Assembly: GCF_036345155.1 (NCBI RefSeq)
Contig: NZ_CP107772.1
Location: forward strand, 2,852,001-2,916,000
Source of the DNA: Streptomyces sp. NBC_00582
GTDB taxonomy: Bacteria > Actinomycetota > Actinomycetes > Streptomycetales > Streptomycetaceae
DNA length: 64,000 bases
Direction: 5' to 3'
Shown: piece after piece, positions 38,775 through 50,791 of the stretch
Layout of the letters: the number at the start of each line of letters is the position of its first letter
Numbering within the stretch: the stretch's first letter is position 1
Position numbers and translations under genes: made by a program
The notes under the pieces: generated by a model
What the model saw: only the letters and a program-made list of their open reading frames with translations
Database searches by the model: none
Told to the model about the DNA's origin: nothing

Positions 38775-38795
38775 GCCGCCGGACGGATCACGACC

Positions 38796-39761
38796 ATGTC
38801 GACCGCCACCCCGCGCAAGGTCGCCCAGCCCGCCCCGGCCGAGGTCGCAACGACCCGGCCGCGGCGGGGCCTGCGGGCGAGCAGCACCTTCAACTTCTGG
38901 CTCTTCACCGGGCCGTTCCTGATCGGCCTGGTGATCTTCGTCTTCGTGCCGATCGTCTGGAGCATGTACCTCAGCTTCTTCGAGGCACGCTTCACGGTCA
39001 CGCCGAGCGAGTTCGTCGGCTTCGCCAACTACAAGCAGATCCTCACCGACACGGACTTCCGCAACTCCCTCGTCACCTTCACCGTGTTCGCCGCGTTCAT
39101 CGTCCCCGCCACCTGGGCCCTCTCGCTGGGCCTGGCGCTGCTGGTCAACCGGCTGCGGTTCATGCGGGCGTTCTTCCGGTCGGTGTTCTTCCTGCCGACC
39201 GCGTGCAGCTATGTCGCCGCCTCGCTGATCTGGAAGATGTCCATCTTCAACGGCGTCCGCTTCGGTCTGGCCAACACGGTGCTCGGCTGGTTCGGCGTCG
39301 AGAACATCGCCTGGCTCGCCAACCCCGATCCGCCCTGGTACTGGCTGGTCATCGTGACCGTCCGGCTGTGGCTCCAGTCCGGCTTCTACATGATCCTGTT
39401 CCTCGCGGCGCTGCAGAACATCCCGCAGGAGCTGTACGAGGCGGCCGCCATCGACGGCGCCAAGCCGGGCTGGCAGACCTTCCGGTACATCACCCTGCCC
39501 CAGCTGCGGGCCACCTCCACCGCGGTGATCCTGCTCCTGCTCATCGCCGCCTACCAGGCATTCGACGAGTTCTACAACCTCCTCTCCAAGACCACCTGGG
39601 GCCAGCCACCGCTGGTCGAGCTGTACAAGATGGCGCTGGGCGAGAACCAGAACTACGGCGCGGGCAGCGCGGGCGCCGTCGTCCTGACCCTGCTCATCTG
39701 CGTCGTCACGCTGTTGCAGGGCAAGTTCATGGGCTTCGGAAGGGGTGAGGAGTCCAAGTGA
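38796..39761 (+). CDS. Sugar ABC transporter permease (MalF type)
   Basis: A 321-residue permease with six membrane helices and the cytoplasmic EAA loop (EAAAIDGAKPGWQTFRYITL), which contacts the ATPase. It follows the binding-protein gene by 21 bp and overlaps the next gene by 4 nt. No ATPase gene is present here; such Streptomyces systems generally share MsiK. Confidence 0.92.
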   Translation: MSTATPRKVAQPAPAEVATTRPRRGLRASSTFNFWLFTGPFLIGLVIFVFVPIVWSMYLSFFEARFTVTPSEFVGFANYKQILTDTDFRNSLVTFTVFAAFIVPATWALSLGLALLVNRLRFMRAFFRSVFFLPTACSYVAASLIWKMSIFNGVRFGLANTVLGWFGVENIAWLANPDPPWYWLVIVTVRLWLQSGFYMILFLAALQNIPQELYEAAAIDGAKPGWQTFRYITLPQLRATSTAVILLLLIAAYQAFDEFYNLLSKTTWGQPPLVELYKMALGENQNYGAGSAGAVVLTLLICVVTLLQGKFMGFGRGEESK

Positions 39762-40642
39762 GCACCACCGCACCCGACTTCAAGGAGACCACCGCGCCGG
39801 TCAAGGCCAGGCGTGGCGGCGGAGTCATCGGCAACACCGGCCTGTACGTCGCGACCGGCATCGCCGGGCTGCTCTTCCTGATCCCGTTCTATCTGATCAT
39901 CCGCAACGCCCTGATGACGGACCGGGAGATCACGGGCGAGAACTGGAAGTGGTTCCCCACCGACATCCAGTGGGGCAACATCACCGAGCCGTTCGACGAC
40001 GTCACGGTCGACTTCGCCCACGCCATGTGGAACTCCGTGGTCGTCGCCGTCCTGCACACCACGGGCATCCTCCTGGTGTGCTCGCTCGCCGGCTATGGCC
40101 TCGCGCGCATCCCGTACCGGCACGCCAACAAGGTCTTCTACGCCGTGCTGGTCACCCTGATGGTGCCGACGGCCGTCACCTTCGTCCCCAGCTTCGTGCT
40201 GGTGTCGTCCCTCGGCTGGGTCGACAGCTACCGAGGTCTCATCGTCCCGGGCCTCTTCAGTGGTTTCACCTGCTTCCTCTTCCGGCAGTACTTCCTGGGG
40301 TTCCCCAAGGAGCTGGAGGAGGCGGCACGGGTGGACGGGCTCGGTTACTGGGGCGCGTACTGGCGCGTCGTCGTACCGAACTCGCTGAACTTCTTCGCCG
40401 CGATCGCGACGATCACCTTCATCAACGGATGGAACTCCTTCCTGTGGCCCCTGGTGATCGGCCAGGACCCGAGCGCCTGGACCGTGCAGGTCGCGCTGTC
40501 GTCGTACATGACGAACCAGACCGTCAACTACCACCTGATCTTCATGGCCACCGCCATTTCCATCCTGCCCCTGCTGCTCGTCTTCCTGTTCCTCCAGCGC
40601 TGGCTGGTGCAGGGGATCGCGCAGACCGGCATCAAGGGCTGA
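39758..40642 (+). CDS. Sugar ABC transporter permease (MalG type)
   Basis: The 294-residue second permease has six helices and the EAA loop EEAARVDGLGYWGAYWRVVV. The GTG start overlaps the upstream stop (GTGA), implying translational coupling. It pairs with the MalF-type protein to form the membrane channel. Confidence 0.92.
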   Translation: MSTTAPDFKETTAPVKARRGGGVIGNTGLYVATGIAGLLFLIPFYLIIRNALMTDREITGENWKWFPTDIQWGNITEPFDDVTVDFAHAMWNSVVVAVLHTTGILLVCSLAGYGLARIPYRHANKVFYAVLVTLMVPTAVTFVPSFVLVSSLGWVDSYRGLIVPGLFSGFTCFLFRQYFLGFPKELEEAARVDGLGYWGAYWRVVVPNSLNFFAAIATITFINGWNSFLWPLVIGQDPSAWTVQVALSSYMTNQTVNYHLIFMATAISILPLLLVFLFLQRWLVQGIAQTGIKG

Positions 40643-43567
<2,925 letters not shown>

Positions 43568-43581
43568 CCGTCGGCCGACGG
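43568..43581. terminator. Possible terminator palindrome after the GH2 gene
   Basis: CCGTCGGCCGACGG is a perfect 14-bp palindrome directly after the stop codon, but it has no loop or T-run. Confidence 0.3.
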
Positions 43582-43694
43582 ACGGCGGCCGATTAACCGA
43601 TTGACCATTTGATCGACATTCGGACAATGTGAGGACCTCTCCCGCGGCCGTGCCAGCCCCGTCGGCCGGCCGCGCTTCACTGGAGGTTGAACGA

Positions 43695-44690
43695 GTGAGC
43701 GGCACCATCCAGGTGCGCGGTCTGTCCCGCACCTTCCACACCACCGTCCGCCGACCCGGCTTCGCCGGAGCCCTGCGTTCCCTGGTCAACCCGGAGCGGG
43801 TGGCCAAACACGCGGTCAGCGACATCACCTTCGACGTGGACTCGGGCGAACTCCTCGCCCTGCTCGGCCCGAACGGCGCCGGCAAGTCGACCACCATCAA
43901 GATGCTCACCGGCATCCTCACCCCCACCTCCGGCGAGGCCCGGGTCGCGGGGGTCGTGCCGTACGAGGACCGGGAGCGCAACGCCCGGAACATCGGCGCG
44001 GTGTTCGGGCAGCGCACCCAGTTGTGGTGGGATCTGCCGGTGCGCGAGTCGTTCTCGATCCTCCGGGACATCTACGAGGTGCCGAAGGCCGAACACAGCG
44101 CCCGGCTCGCGGAGTTCGACGACCTGCTGGCGCTGTCCTCGTTCTGGGACACCCGGGTCCGGCATCTCTCCCTCGGCCAGCGGGTGCGCTGCGATCTGGC
44201 GGCCGCGCTGCTGCACGATCCACCCGTCGTGTTCCTCGACGAACCCACCATCGGCATGGACGTGGTGGTCAAGGAGCAGGTCCGGGAGTTCCTCCGGCAC
44301 CAGGTCGAACAGCGGGGCCGTACGGTCCTGTTGACCACGCACGACATGACGGAGGTCGAGCGGCTCGCCGAGCGGGTGGTGCTGGTCAACCACGGCCGGC
44401 TGGTGCTCGACGGCACGCTCGACGAGATCCGCCGCACGTTCGGCTCCACCTGGCAGGTGCGGGCGACGCTCGCCGATCCGCACGCCGAGGTCGCCGCCCT
44501 GCCGGGGATCGCGGTGGTCCGCCGGGAGGGCGCCCGGGTGGTGTTCGGTCCGGACGGGTCGGCCGCGCCGACCGTGCACCAGGCGCTGAAGTCGGTCATC
44601 GAGCGGTACGAGGTGTCGGACATCGCGCTGGACGAGGCCGATCTGGAGGACGTGATGCGGGCCGCCTACATCCACGCGGACGCGGCGTGA
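43695..44690 (+). CDS. ABC-2 type transporter ATP-binding protein
   Basis: A 331-residue ATPase with Walker A GPNGAGKST, Q-loop region FGQRTQLWW, signature LSLGQR, Walker B VVFLDEPT and H-loop TTHD. The third signature residue is Leu instead of Gly, a variant seen in this subgroup (partner of ABC2_membrane_6 permeases). GTG 43695 has GGAGG 9 nt upstream. It is followed by two permease genes with a 4-nt overlap. Confidence 0.9.
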   Translation: MSGTIQVRGLSRTFHTTVRRPGFAGALRSLVNPERVAKHAVSDITFDVDSGELLALLGPNGAGKSTTIKMLTGILTPTSGEARVAGVVPYEDRERNARNIGAVFGQRTQLWWDLPVRESFSILRDIYEVPKAEHSARLAEFDDLLALSSFWDTRVRHLSLGQRVRCDLAAALLHDPPVVFLDEPTIGMDVVVKEQVREFLRHQVEQRGRTVLLTTHDMTEVERLAERVVLVNHGRLVLDGTLDEIRRTFGSTWQVRATLADPHAEVAALPGIAVVRREGARVVFGPDGSAAPTVHQALKSVIERYEVSDIALDEADLEDVMRAAYIHADAA

Positions 44691-45493
44691 CGGCGACCGT
44701 GCCCGCCTGGCGCGCGGCCCGCGTCACCCCGCTGGGCGAGCTGCACGCCCCGCCCCGGATGACGGCGGTGCTGCTCCGGCTGACCGTGCAGGTGGTGCTG
44801 GTGGCCTCGCTGTGGCACGGCCTGTACGCGCGCACCGGCACCACCGCCGGACTCGACGAGGGGCAGGCGGTCACATACGCCGTCCTGGCCGTACTGGCGT
44901 CCCGTATCCGGCAGTTGGACCAGTCCGCCGGCCGGGACACGGTGATCCAGCACATGCACTACGGCACCATCGTCTACTGGTACCTGCGGCCGCTGCCGCC
45001 CTCGCGCTACTACGCCCTGCGCGCGTTCGGGGAGCAGGTGTACGGCTTCGCGTGGGCGCTGGCCGGATTCGCGGTGTGTCTGGCGGCCGGGGTGATCGAC
45101 CCGCCGAAGTCGGCCGCCGTGGCCGGGGTGTTCGCGGTCAGTCTGCTGCTCGGCCAGTTGGTGCTGTACTACGTGATGCTCCTCCTGGACCAGCTCTGCT
45201 TCTTCACCATCCGCAACAACTCGGCGATGCTGATCCTGATCTTCGCGCAGAACCTGCTGTCCGGGGTGTACGCGCCGCTGTGGTTCTTCCCGGACTGGTT
45301 CATCCGGCTGAGCGGTTTCCTGCCGTTCCAGGCGACGCTGAACGTTCCGCTGTCGATCTACATCGGCCGGGTGCGACTGTCCGAAGCCGCGGCCCAGTTG
45401 GCCGTGCAGGCCGGCTGGGCGCTGGCGCTGGCGCTGTTCACCCGGTGGGTGTGGCGGCAGGCCGCGCGGCGTGTGATCTCGCAGGGAGGCTGA
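44687..45493 (+). CDS. ABC-2 family permease (ABC2_membrane_6)
   Basis: The 268-residue protein has six hydrophobic segments and the family motif YWYLRPLPPSRYY. It belongs to the uncharacterised ABC-2 permease type that pairs with the preceding ATPase. GTG 44687 overlaps the ATPase stop by 4 nt. The export substrate is unknown. Confidence 0.85.
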   Translation: MTATVPAWRAARVTPLGELHAPPRMTAVLLRLTVQVVLVASLWHGLYARTGTTAGLDEGQAVTYAVLAVLASRIRQLDQSAGRDTVIQHMHYGTIVYWYLRPLPPSRYYALRAFGEQVYGFAWALAGFAVCLAAGVIDPPKSAAVAGVFAVSLLLGQLVLYYVMLLLDQLCFFTIRNNSAMLILIFAQNLLSGVYAPLWFFPDWFIRLSGFLPFQATLNVPLSIYIGRVRLSEAAAQLAVQAGWALALALFTRWVWRQAARRVISQGG

Positions 45494-45494
45494 G

Positions 45495-46295
45495 GTGTCG
45501 GTGAAGGCCCTGCGGATCGCGTGGCGCATCACGCTGCTCAACATCCGTTCCTCGATGGAGTACCGGGCCGAGTTCCTGCTGAACATCGCGATCGGCGCGA
45601 TCTGGCAGGTGTCGGTGATCGTGTTCGCGACCGTGCTGCTGTCCCGGTTCACCGGAATGGGCGGCTGGGACAGCTCGGAGGTGCTGCTGATCCCGGCGAT
45701 CCGGATGCTCGCGCACGGGCTGATGGTGCTGCTGTTGGGACGGGTGCACTTCATCGGGCGGCAGATCCAGGAAGGGAAGATCGACGTCTATCTGCTGCGC
45801 CCCATGCCGGTGCACCGCCAGGTCCAGCTCGCCTACTTCCCGACCAACGCGATCGGCGATCTGACGGTGGCGACGGGCCTGATGGCGGGCGCGCTCGGCC
45901 GCAGTCATCTGGACTGGACGGCGGGCCGGATCTCGTATCTGGTCGCCGCGGTCGTGGGCGGCATGCTGCTGGAGGCGGCGTTGTTCACGGCGGTGGCCTG
46001 CGCCGCGCTGCGTTTCCCGGCCGCCGACTACTGGAGCGGTTGGCTGGAGGAACTCCTCGGCACCTTCGGCAGCTATCCGCTGAACGTGCTGCCCCGGGCG
46101 GTCGGGGGTCTGCTGACCTACGGCCTTCCGCTCGCGTTCGTCGCCTACTTCCCGGCCGCCGTCCTCACCGGCCACGGCACCGGCGTCCCCCACTGGCTGG
46201 CGACGGCCTCCCCCCTGCTGGGCGTCCTGGCGTACCTGGGCTCCCGGCTGCTGTGGCGGTGGAGCCTCGGGAAGTACACCGGGGTGAACGGCTGA
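45495..46295 (+). CDS. Second ABC-2 family permease
   Basis: The 266-residue protein has six membrane segments and the motif GKIDVYLLRPMPVHRQV, parallel to that in the preceding permease, so the two probably form a heterodimer. GTG 45495 has GAGG 5 nt upstream. It is convergent with the TetR gene. Confidence 0.85.
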   Translation: MSVKALRIAWRITLLNIRSSMEYRAEFLLNIAIGAIWQVSVIVFATVLLSRFTGMGGWDSSEVLLIPAIRMLAHGLMVLLLGRVHFIGRQIQEGKIDVYLLRPMPVHRQVQLAYFPTNAIGDLTVATGLMAGALGRSHLDWTAGRISYLVAAVVGGMLLEAALFTAVACAALRFPAADYWSGWLEELLGTFGSYPLNVLPRAVGGLLTYGLPLAFVAYFPAAVLTGHGTGVPHWLATASPLLGVLAYLGSRLLWRWSLGKYTGVNG

Positions 46296-46304
46296 CGGGC
46301 GGGC

Positions 46305-46991
46305 TCAGGGCGTCCGGTAGGCCCGGACGAACACCGCGACACCGCCGGTGATCAGGCGTTCCCTCTCCTGCGGGGGCAGGGGCAGCACTCCGTAGTGGGA
46401 CTGCTGGGTGAGGGTGTGCGAGATCAGGGCCATGAAGTGCGCGGCGGCGAGGGGCGCGTCGCCGCGCAGGTCGAGCAGGCCGGCCTCGGCCAGGCCCGCG
46501 AACGCCTCGGCGAGCGCCTCGTCGGCCGGTCGCGGGCCGGCGTCCCGCCAGGCCTGGAGCACCTCCGGCGGCACGTGGTCGGCCTCGGCGTGGATGTGCC
46601 GGACCAGCGCGTAGTGGTTCGGGTAGTCCTCCATGAGTCCGACGAAACCGCGGGCGAGTGCGACGAGGTCACGTTCCAGGTCCTCCGGGCGGGGCGGCCG
46701 TCCGGGGGCCAGTACCGCGTGCAGCCGGGCGATCTGGGCGTCCTTGACCTCGCCGGAGGTCCAGGTGACGACGGTACGGAACAGCTGGGCCTTGCCGCCG
46801 GGGAAGTGGTTGTAGAGCGTGCGGGTCGACACCCCGGCCTCGGCGGCGAGCGTGTCGACCGAGGCGCGCGCGTACCCCTCCCGTCCGAAGACCGCGCAGG
46901 CCGCGCCCGCCATCGCGACCCGCTTCTGAAGCTTGCGGGGCGACTGGTCCAGTCGCGCCTCCGCCATCCAGGCGTCGTTGGTGCTGCCCAC
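46305..46991 (-). CDS. TetR family transcriptional regulator
   Basis: A 228-residue protein with a TetR HTH (VDTLAAEAGVSTRTLYNHF) and a helical ligand domain. GTG 46991 has GAGGAGAC upstream. It is divergent from an FMN reductase gene, and three palindromic sites occupy the space between them, so it probably represses both. Confidence 0.9.
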   Translation of the reverse strand: MGSTNDAWMAEARLDQSPRKLQKRVAMAGAACAVFGREGYARASVDTLAAEAGVSTRTLYNHFPGGKAQLFRTVVTWTSGEVKDAQIARLHAVLAPGRPPRPEDLERDLVALARGFVGLMEDYPNHYALVRHIHAEADHVPPEVLQAWRDAGPRPADEALAEAFAGLAEAGLLDLRGDAPLAAAHFMALISHTLTQQSHYGVLPLPPQERERLITGGVAVFVRAYRTP

Positions 46992-47044
46992 CGTGTCTCC
47001 TCACGTCCTCTCCCGCCCCATCCTCACTCACCCCCCGCCGAATG

Positions 47045-47099
47045 ACAACGAGCGTTGTAATTTCTACAACGAGCGTTGTACTTTAACAACGATCGTTGT
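47045..47099. promoter_or_regulatory. Three tandem palindromic operators for TetR
   Basis: ACAACGAGCGTTGT (47045-47058), ACAACGAGCGTTGT (47066-47079) and ACAACGATCGTTGT (47086-47099) share the pattern ACAACG-NN-CGTTGT. Their starts are 21 and 20 bp apart, about two DNA turns, so dimers would line up on one face of the helix. Confidence 0.85.
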
Positions 47100-47127
47100 A
47101 CTTCGTGGACCGAGAAGGGGAACACCC

Positions 47128-47763
47128 ATGCCCATGACCACCGTCGCAGATGCCGGCACCGTCGCCACCGAGGACGCGCACCCCTTGCGGGTCGCCGTCG
47201 TCGTCGGGAGTGTCCGCGAGGGCCGTCAGGGCCGCGGTGTGGCCGAGTGGTTCCTCGGCACCGCCGTCGGCCACGACGGCCTGGACCTGGACGTCATCGA
47301 TCTCGCGGACGTGGATCTGCCCCTGGTCATGCCCGGCTGGGGCGGAGCACCGAGCCCCGAGGCGGCGGCCGCGCTCGCGGACGTGTCACCGCGGCTGGCC
47401 GCCGCCGACGCCTTCGTCGTCGTCACGCCCGAGTACAACCACAGCTTCCCGGCCGCGCTGAAGAACTTCATCGACTGGCACCACCCGCAGTGGCAGGCCA
47501 AGCCGGTCGGTTTCGTGTCGTACGGCGGACTGGCCGGCGGAGTCCGGGCGGTGGAGCAACTGCGGCTGGTCTTCGCCGAGTTGCAGGCCATGACCGTCCG
47601 CGACGCGGTCAGTCTGCACGGCCCGTGGTCCGGGCTCGGTGAGGACGGCCGCCCCCGAGACGCAGCGGTCTGCGAGGGCGCCGCCAAGGGCATGCTCGGT
47701 CAACTCATCTGGTGGGGGCGGGCGTTGCGGGAAGCGCGGCGCGTCCACCCCTACCAGGGCTGA
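47128..47763 (+). CDS. NADPH-dependent FMN reductase family oxidoreductase
   Basis: A 211-residue flavodoxin-fold protein with the FMN phosphate loop GSVREGRQGRG and the flavin-binding TPEYNHSFPAALKNFIDWH. It reduces flavin or quinone-like compounds with NAD(P)H. ATG 47128 has AAGGGG upstream and lies 29 bp from the nearest operator; control by the divergent TetR is likely. Confidence 0.9.
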   Translation: MPMTTVADAGTVATEDAHPLRVAVVVGSVREGRQGRGVAEWFLGTAVGHDGLDLDVIDLADVDLPLVMPGWGGAPSPEAAAALADVSPRLAAADAFVVVTPEYNHSFPAALKNFIDWHHPQWQAKPVGFVSYGGLAGGVRAVEQLRLVFAELQAMTVRDAVSLHGPWSGLGEDGRPRDAAVCEGAAKGMLGQLIWWGRALREARRVHPYQG

Positions 47764-48229
47764 GAGGGCGGACGGCATGACGACGGCACAGGCCGAGGGC
47801 GCGGCGCCGGGGGCCGTCGTGCCGACCGCCGCGTGGGCGGTGGGGCGCCTCGGCGCCCACCGCACGCAGGTCACCGTGCGCAGACAGGTCGGCCGCCGCT
47901 GCCCGAAGCGGTCCGCCGTGAGCGGCCACCGCGCAACCCCCGGTGGACCACGCGTCCCCCTCCCCGGCCGGTTCCCCGGCAACCTTACGTCCGCCGGCGG
48001 CGACCCAGTTCGTGGGCGCCGGGCACGTTCAGCGGATACCGGGCGGCGCCGCCGTACACCGAGAGCTACGCGGCGAAGCCGGCGTACACCGCACTGCCGA
48101 ACGGACTCCATCCGCACACCTGACCGGTCCCGGTCCCGGCGGCGGGCCGTCGCGGCCTCGGGAGGATGCGCCGGTCCCCTTAGGATTTCCCCCGAACTGT
48201 CCAGGCCCGAGCATCCAAGGCGGTCCCCC
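47764..48229. other. Degenerate intergenic region
   Basis: This 466-bp stretch lies between the FMN reductase and a second TetR gene. Apart from the possible xylanase tail at 48010-48123, no supported gene was found. The ATG at 47777, with a fair ribosome site, opens a frame that runs into the TetR gene but gives no recognisable protein. Confidence 0.5.
48010..48123 (+). pseudogene. Possible C-terminal remnant of a GH10 xylanase
   Basis: The frame reads SWAPGTFSGYRAAPPYTESY then AAKPAYTALPNGL and a stop. This resembles the usual GH10 ending SWVPGTFPGxGAALLYDxxYxPKPAYxAL. No catalytic part is present upstream, so it would be a relic. The match is from memory and short. Confidence 0.4.
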
Positions 48230-48814
48230 ATGCCCCGAGCCGGCCTCACCGCCGACCGTCTGGTCGCGGCCGCCGCCGAACTGGCCGACGAGGTGGGCTC
48301 CGACGGCGTCACCATCTCGGCGCTGGCCCGGCGCTTCGGCGTGAAGGACGCGAGCCTGTACTCCCACGTCAAGAACCTCAAGGACCTGCGGACGCGGCTC
48401 GCGCTGTTCGTCGGCGGCGAGATGATCGACCGGATCGCGCCGGCCGTCGCCGGGCTCGCCGGCAAGGACGCGCTCGCCGCCTTCGCCGGGGCCTACCGCG
48501 CGTACGCCCTCCAGCACCCGGGGCGGTACGCGGCCGGGCAGATCCGTATCGACCAGGACATCGCCGTCGACTCCGCCGCGATGCGCCGCACCGCCGAGAT
48601 CACCCACGGCATGCTCCGCGCCTACGGCCTCACCGAACCCGACCTCACCGACGCCGTCCGCCTGCTGCGCAGCACGTTCCACGGGTACTGCGCGCTGGAG
48701 GCCGGCGGGTCGTTCGGCGCGCCCCGGGACGTACAGCGGTCCTGGGAGAAGGCGGTCGACGCCCTGCACATGGCTTTGACGCACTGGCCCCGGGAGAGGG
48801 CCGGAGAGGCCTGA
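48230..48814 (+). CDS. TetR family transcriptional regulator with WHG-type C-terminal domain
   Basis: A 194-residue protein with HTH ISALARRFGVKDASLYSHVKN and a C-terminal domain typical of TetR_C_33/WHG regulators (LLRSTFHGYCALEAGGSFG). ATG 48230 has AAGGCGG upstream. The target is unknown; the neighbours give no clear hint. Confidence 0.85.
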   Translation: MPRAGLTADRLVAAAAELADEVGSDGVTISALARRFGVKDASLYSHVKNLKDLRTRLALFVGGEMIDRIAPAVAGLAGKDALAAFAGAYRAYALQHPGRYAAGQIRIDQDIAVDSAAMRRTAEITHGMLRAYGLTEPDLTDAVRLLRSTFHGYCALEAGGSFGAPRDVQRSWEKAVDALHMALTHWPRERAGEA

Positions 48815-48878
48815 CCCGCGGCCTCGGGCCGGGGCCCGATCCCTTCGCGTCGGCCGCGCCACGGCCGTCCGGCGTCGC

Positions 48879-49259
48879 TCAGCCCGCGGCGGTGGCGGCC
48901 CGTTCCGACTCGGCGCGCTCCACGCAGAACTCGTTGCCCTCCGGGTCCGCGAGGACGACCCACCCCGTGCCGTCGGACCTGCGCATGTCGGAGACGAGTG
49001 TGGCGCCGAGGGCGAGCAGCCGCTCGACCTCCTCCTCCCGCGTGCGGTCCTGCGGCTGGAGGTCGAAGTGCACCCGGTTCTTGACAGTCTTGGCCTCCGG
49101 CACGGTCACGAAGAGCAGTCCCGCGCCCGCGATCAGCGCCTCCTCGTCGCCGGGCTTGTCGTCCTCGTGGCGGGGCAGTCCGAGCGCCTCGGACCAGAAG
49201 CCGGCGAGGGCGTAGGCGTCGGAGCAGTCGATCGTCACATGACGGATGGCAGAAGTCAT
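48879..49259 (-). CDS. VOC family (glyoxalase-like) protein
   Basis: The 126-residue protein has the paired beta-alpha-beta-beta-beta modules of the VOC fold (HVTIDCSDAYALAGFWSEAL; WVVLADPEGNEFCV). Members range from dioxygenases to antibiotic-binding proteins, and no specific function can be assigned. It starts at ATG 49259 without a clear ribosome site. Confidence 0.8.
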   Translation of the reverse strand: MTSAIRHVTIDCSDAYALAGFWSEALGLPRHEDDKPGDEEALIAGAGLLFVTVPEAKTVKNRVHFDLQPQDRTREEEVERLLALGATLVSDMRRSDGTGWVVLADPEGNEFCVERAESERAATAAG

Positions 49260-49402
49260 GCGGGGATTGTTGTGCACACCGTGATCCGCGGCAACGCGAA
49301 AAACACCGGCCCCGAAAGCCCGGCACTCCCGTCGCACCCTCCCGTGGCGGGAATTCCTCTCTTCCCCGGCAACCCTTTCCGGCCCCGTGGCGACAACAGG
49401 CC

Positions 49403-50791
49403 ATGACATCTGCACGACGCACAACGCGCCACCGCCGCATCCGCGCGGCCCGCAAGCCCGCGATCGGCGCCCTGGCCGCCGCCGGGGTGCTCGCCGGCGC
49501 GTGGTACGCCACCGCCGGGGCCGCGCCCGCCACCGCCGCGAACCTCACCCCCACCACCACCGCCGTGGCCCTCACCGCCAAGTTCCCCTACCTGTCGGCC
49601 GGGTACAACAACACGCGCGAGTGGACCCGGACGACGACCGCGGTGGCCCCGAACGGCACCCTGCGGGTGGCCTGGCCCGCCGCGGACGGTATCCATGTCA
49701 CCCCGCTGACCGCCGCCGGGAAGCGCTCGGGCGCGGACACGGTCGTCAAGGGGGCCAAGGAGGTCGGCGGCCTGGTCGCGCACAACAACGGCTTCGCGCT
49801 GCTCACCCGTGTCTCCGACACCAACAAGTGGAAGGAGACGGCGGCCGCGATCATCCGGTACACGGGCGGCAAGCAGACCTTCCGCACCAAGCTCACCGGC
49901 ACCGCGTCGAACGACACCTCTCCGGGCCTCGACGGCCAGCTCACCTGGAACGGCACCAAGTACGGCGCGTACTTCGTCGTGCACGGCGCCGGCGGCTTCG
50001 CCGACGGGCACTTCGGCGACAAACTGCAGTACGTCAGCGCCAAGGGCGCCAAGCTGGGCGGCGGCTGGGACTGGGGCTGCAGCCACAACGAGGGCATCGC
50101 GCTGCACGCCGAGACCACCGGCGCGTTCACCTCCCTGTGTTTCGACGACTGGCGTTCGGGGCTGTTCGTGTCCACGAAGATCGGCGCTCCGGACGTCGCT
50201 CCGGTCGTGCAGCGCGAGCAGTGCTGGGCCGGTTACTGCGGCGGCACGTTCCCGGGCCGTACCGGCGACCTCGTGAAGTCCTCCACCGGCCGGTACGCCA
50301 CCGCGTTCGCCTCGCGCGGGGCCGCCTCCGCGAAGAAGAACCCGGACGACTCCAGCGGGCGCGGCTGGACCGTCAAGCCGAAGACCGGCACCCACCAGGT
50401 CGCCGTGGCCTTCATGAAGAACCGCAACTCCGGCCCCGGCAAGGCGGTCTACCTCACGAGCGCGGCCGGCACGGAGAACGTCAACGTCCACCTCGCCCCG
50501 TACGGCAAGGACCGGCTCCTGGTGTCCTGGGAGTCCCTGAAGAACGCCAAGTGCGCCGCCGGCACCTGCACGGGCACCTTCACCGGCACCCATCTGCGGC
50601 TCATCGACTGGACCGGCGCGTTCCAGAGCGCGGACAAGGTGGTGAGCACCCGGATCAGCGGTGACATCGCGGTCCTCAAGGACTCCACGCTGATCTGGGC
50701 GTACGCCCCCGTGACGCCGGCCTACGCCAAGCCGCTCACCGGTGCCTCGCCGACCACGACCACCCTGCGGATCGCGCGCCTCAAGCCCTGA
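49403..50791 (+). CDS. Secreted protein of unknown function, probable beta-propeller
   Basis: The 462-residue precursor has a very basic n-region (RRTTRHRRIRAARK), a hydrophobic core and a cut near TAA-NL at residue 46. The mature part has repeated beta-rich segments and three pairs of cysteines (WDWGC/SLCF, QCWAGYC, KCAAGTC), suggesting disulfides. No catalytic motif was recognised. It lies before the pectin genes but is convergent with the DUF2264 gene. Confidence 0.7.
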   Translation: MTSARRTTRHRRIRAARKPAIGALAAAGVLAGAWYATAGAAPATAANLTPTTTAVALTAKFPYLSAGYNNTREWTRTTTAVAPNGTLRVAWPAADGIHVTPLTAAGKRSGADTVVKGAKEVGGLVAHNNGFALLTRVSDTNKWKETAAAIIRYTGGKQTFRTKLTGTASNDTSPGLDGQLTWNGTKYGAYFVVHGAGGFADGHFGDKLQYVSAKGAKLGGGWDWGCSHNEGIALHAETTGAFTSLCFDDWRSGLFVSTKIGAPDVAPVVQREQCWAGYCGGTFPGRTGDLVKSSTGRYATAFASRGAASAKKNPDDSSGRGWTVKPKTGTHQVAVAFMKNRNSGPGKAVYLTSAAGTENVNVHLAPYGKDRLLVSWESLKNAKCAAGTCTGTFTGTHLRLIDWTGAFQSADKVVSTRISGDIAVLKDSTLIWAYAPVTPAYAKPLTGASPTTTTLRIARLKP

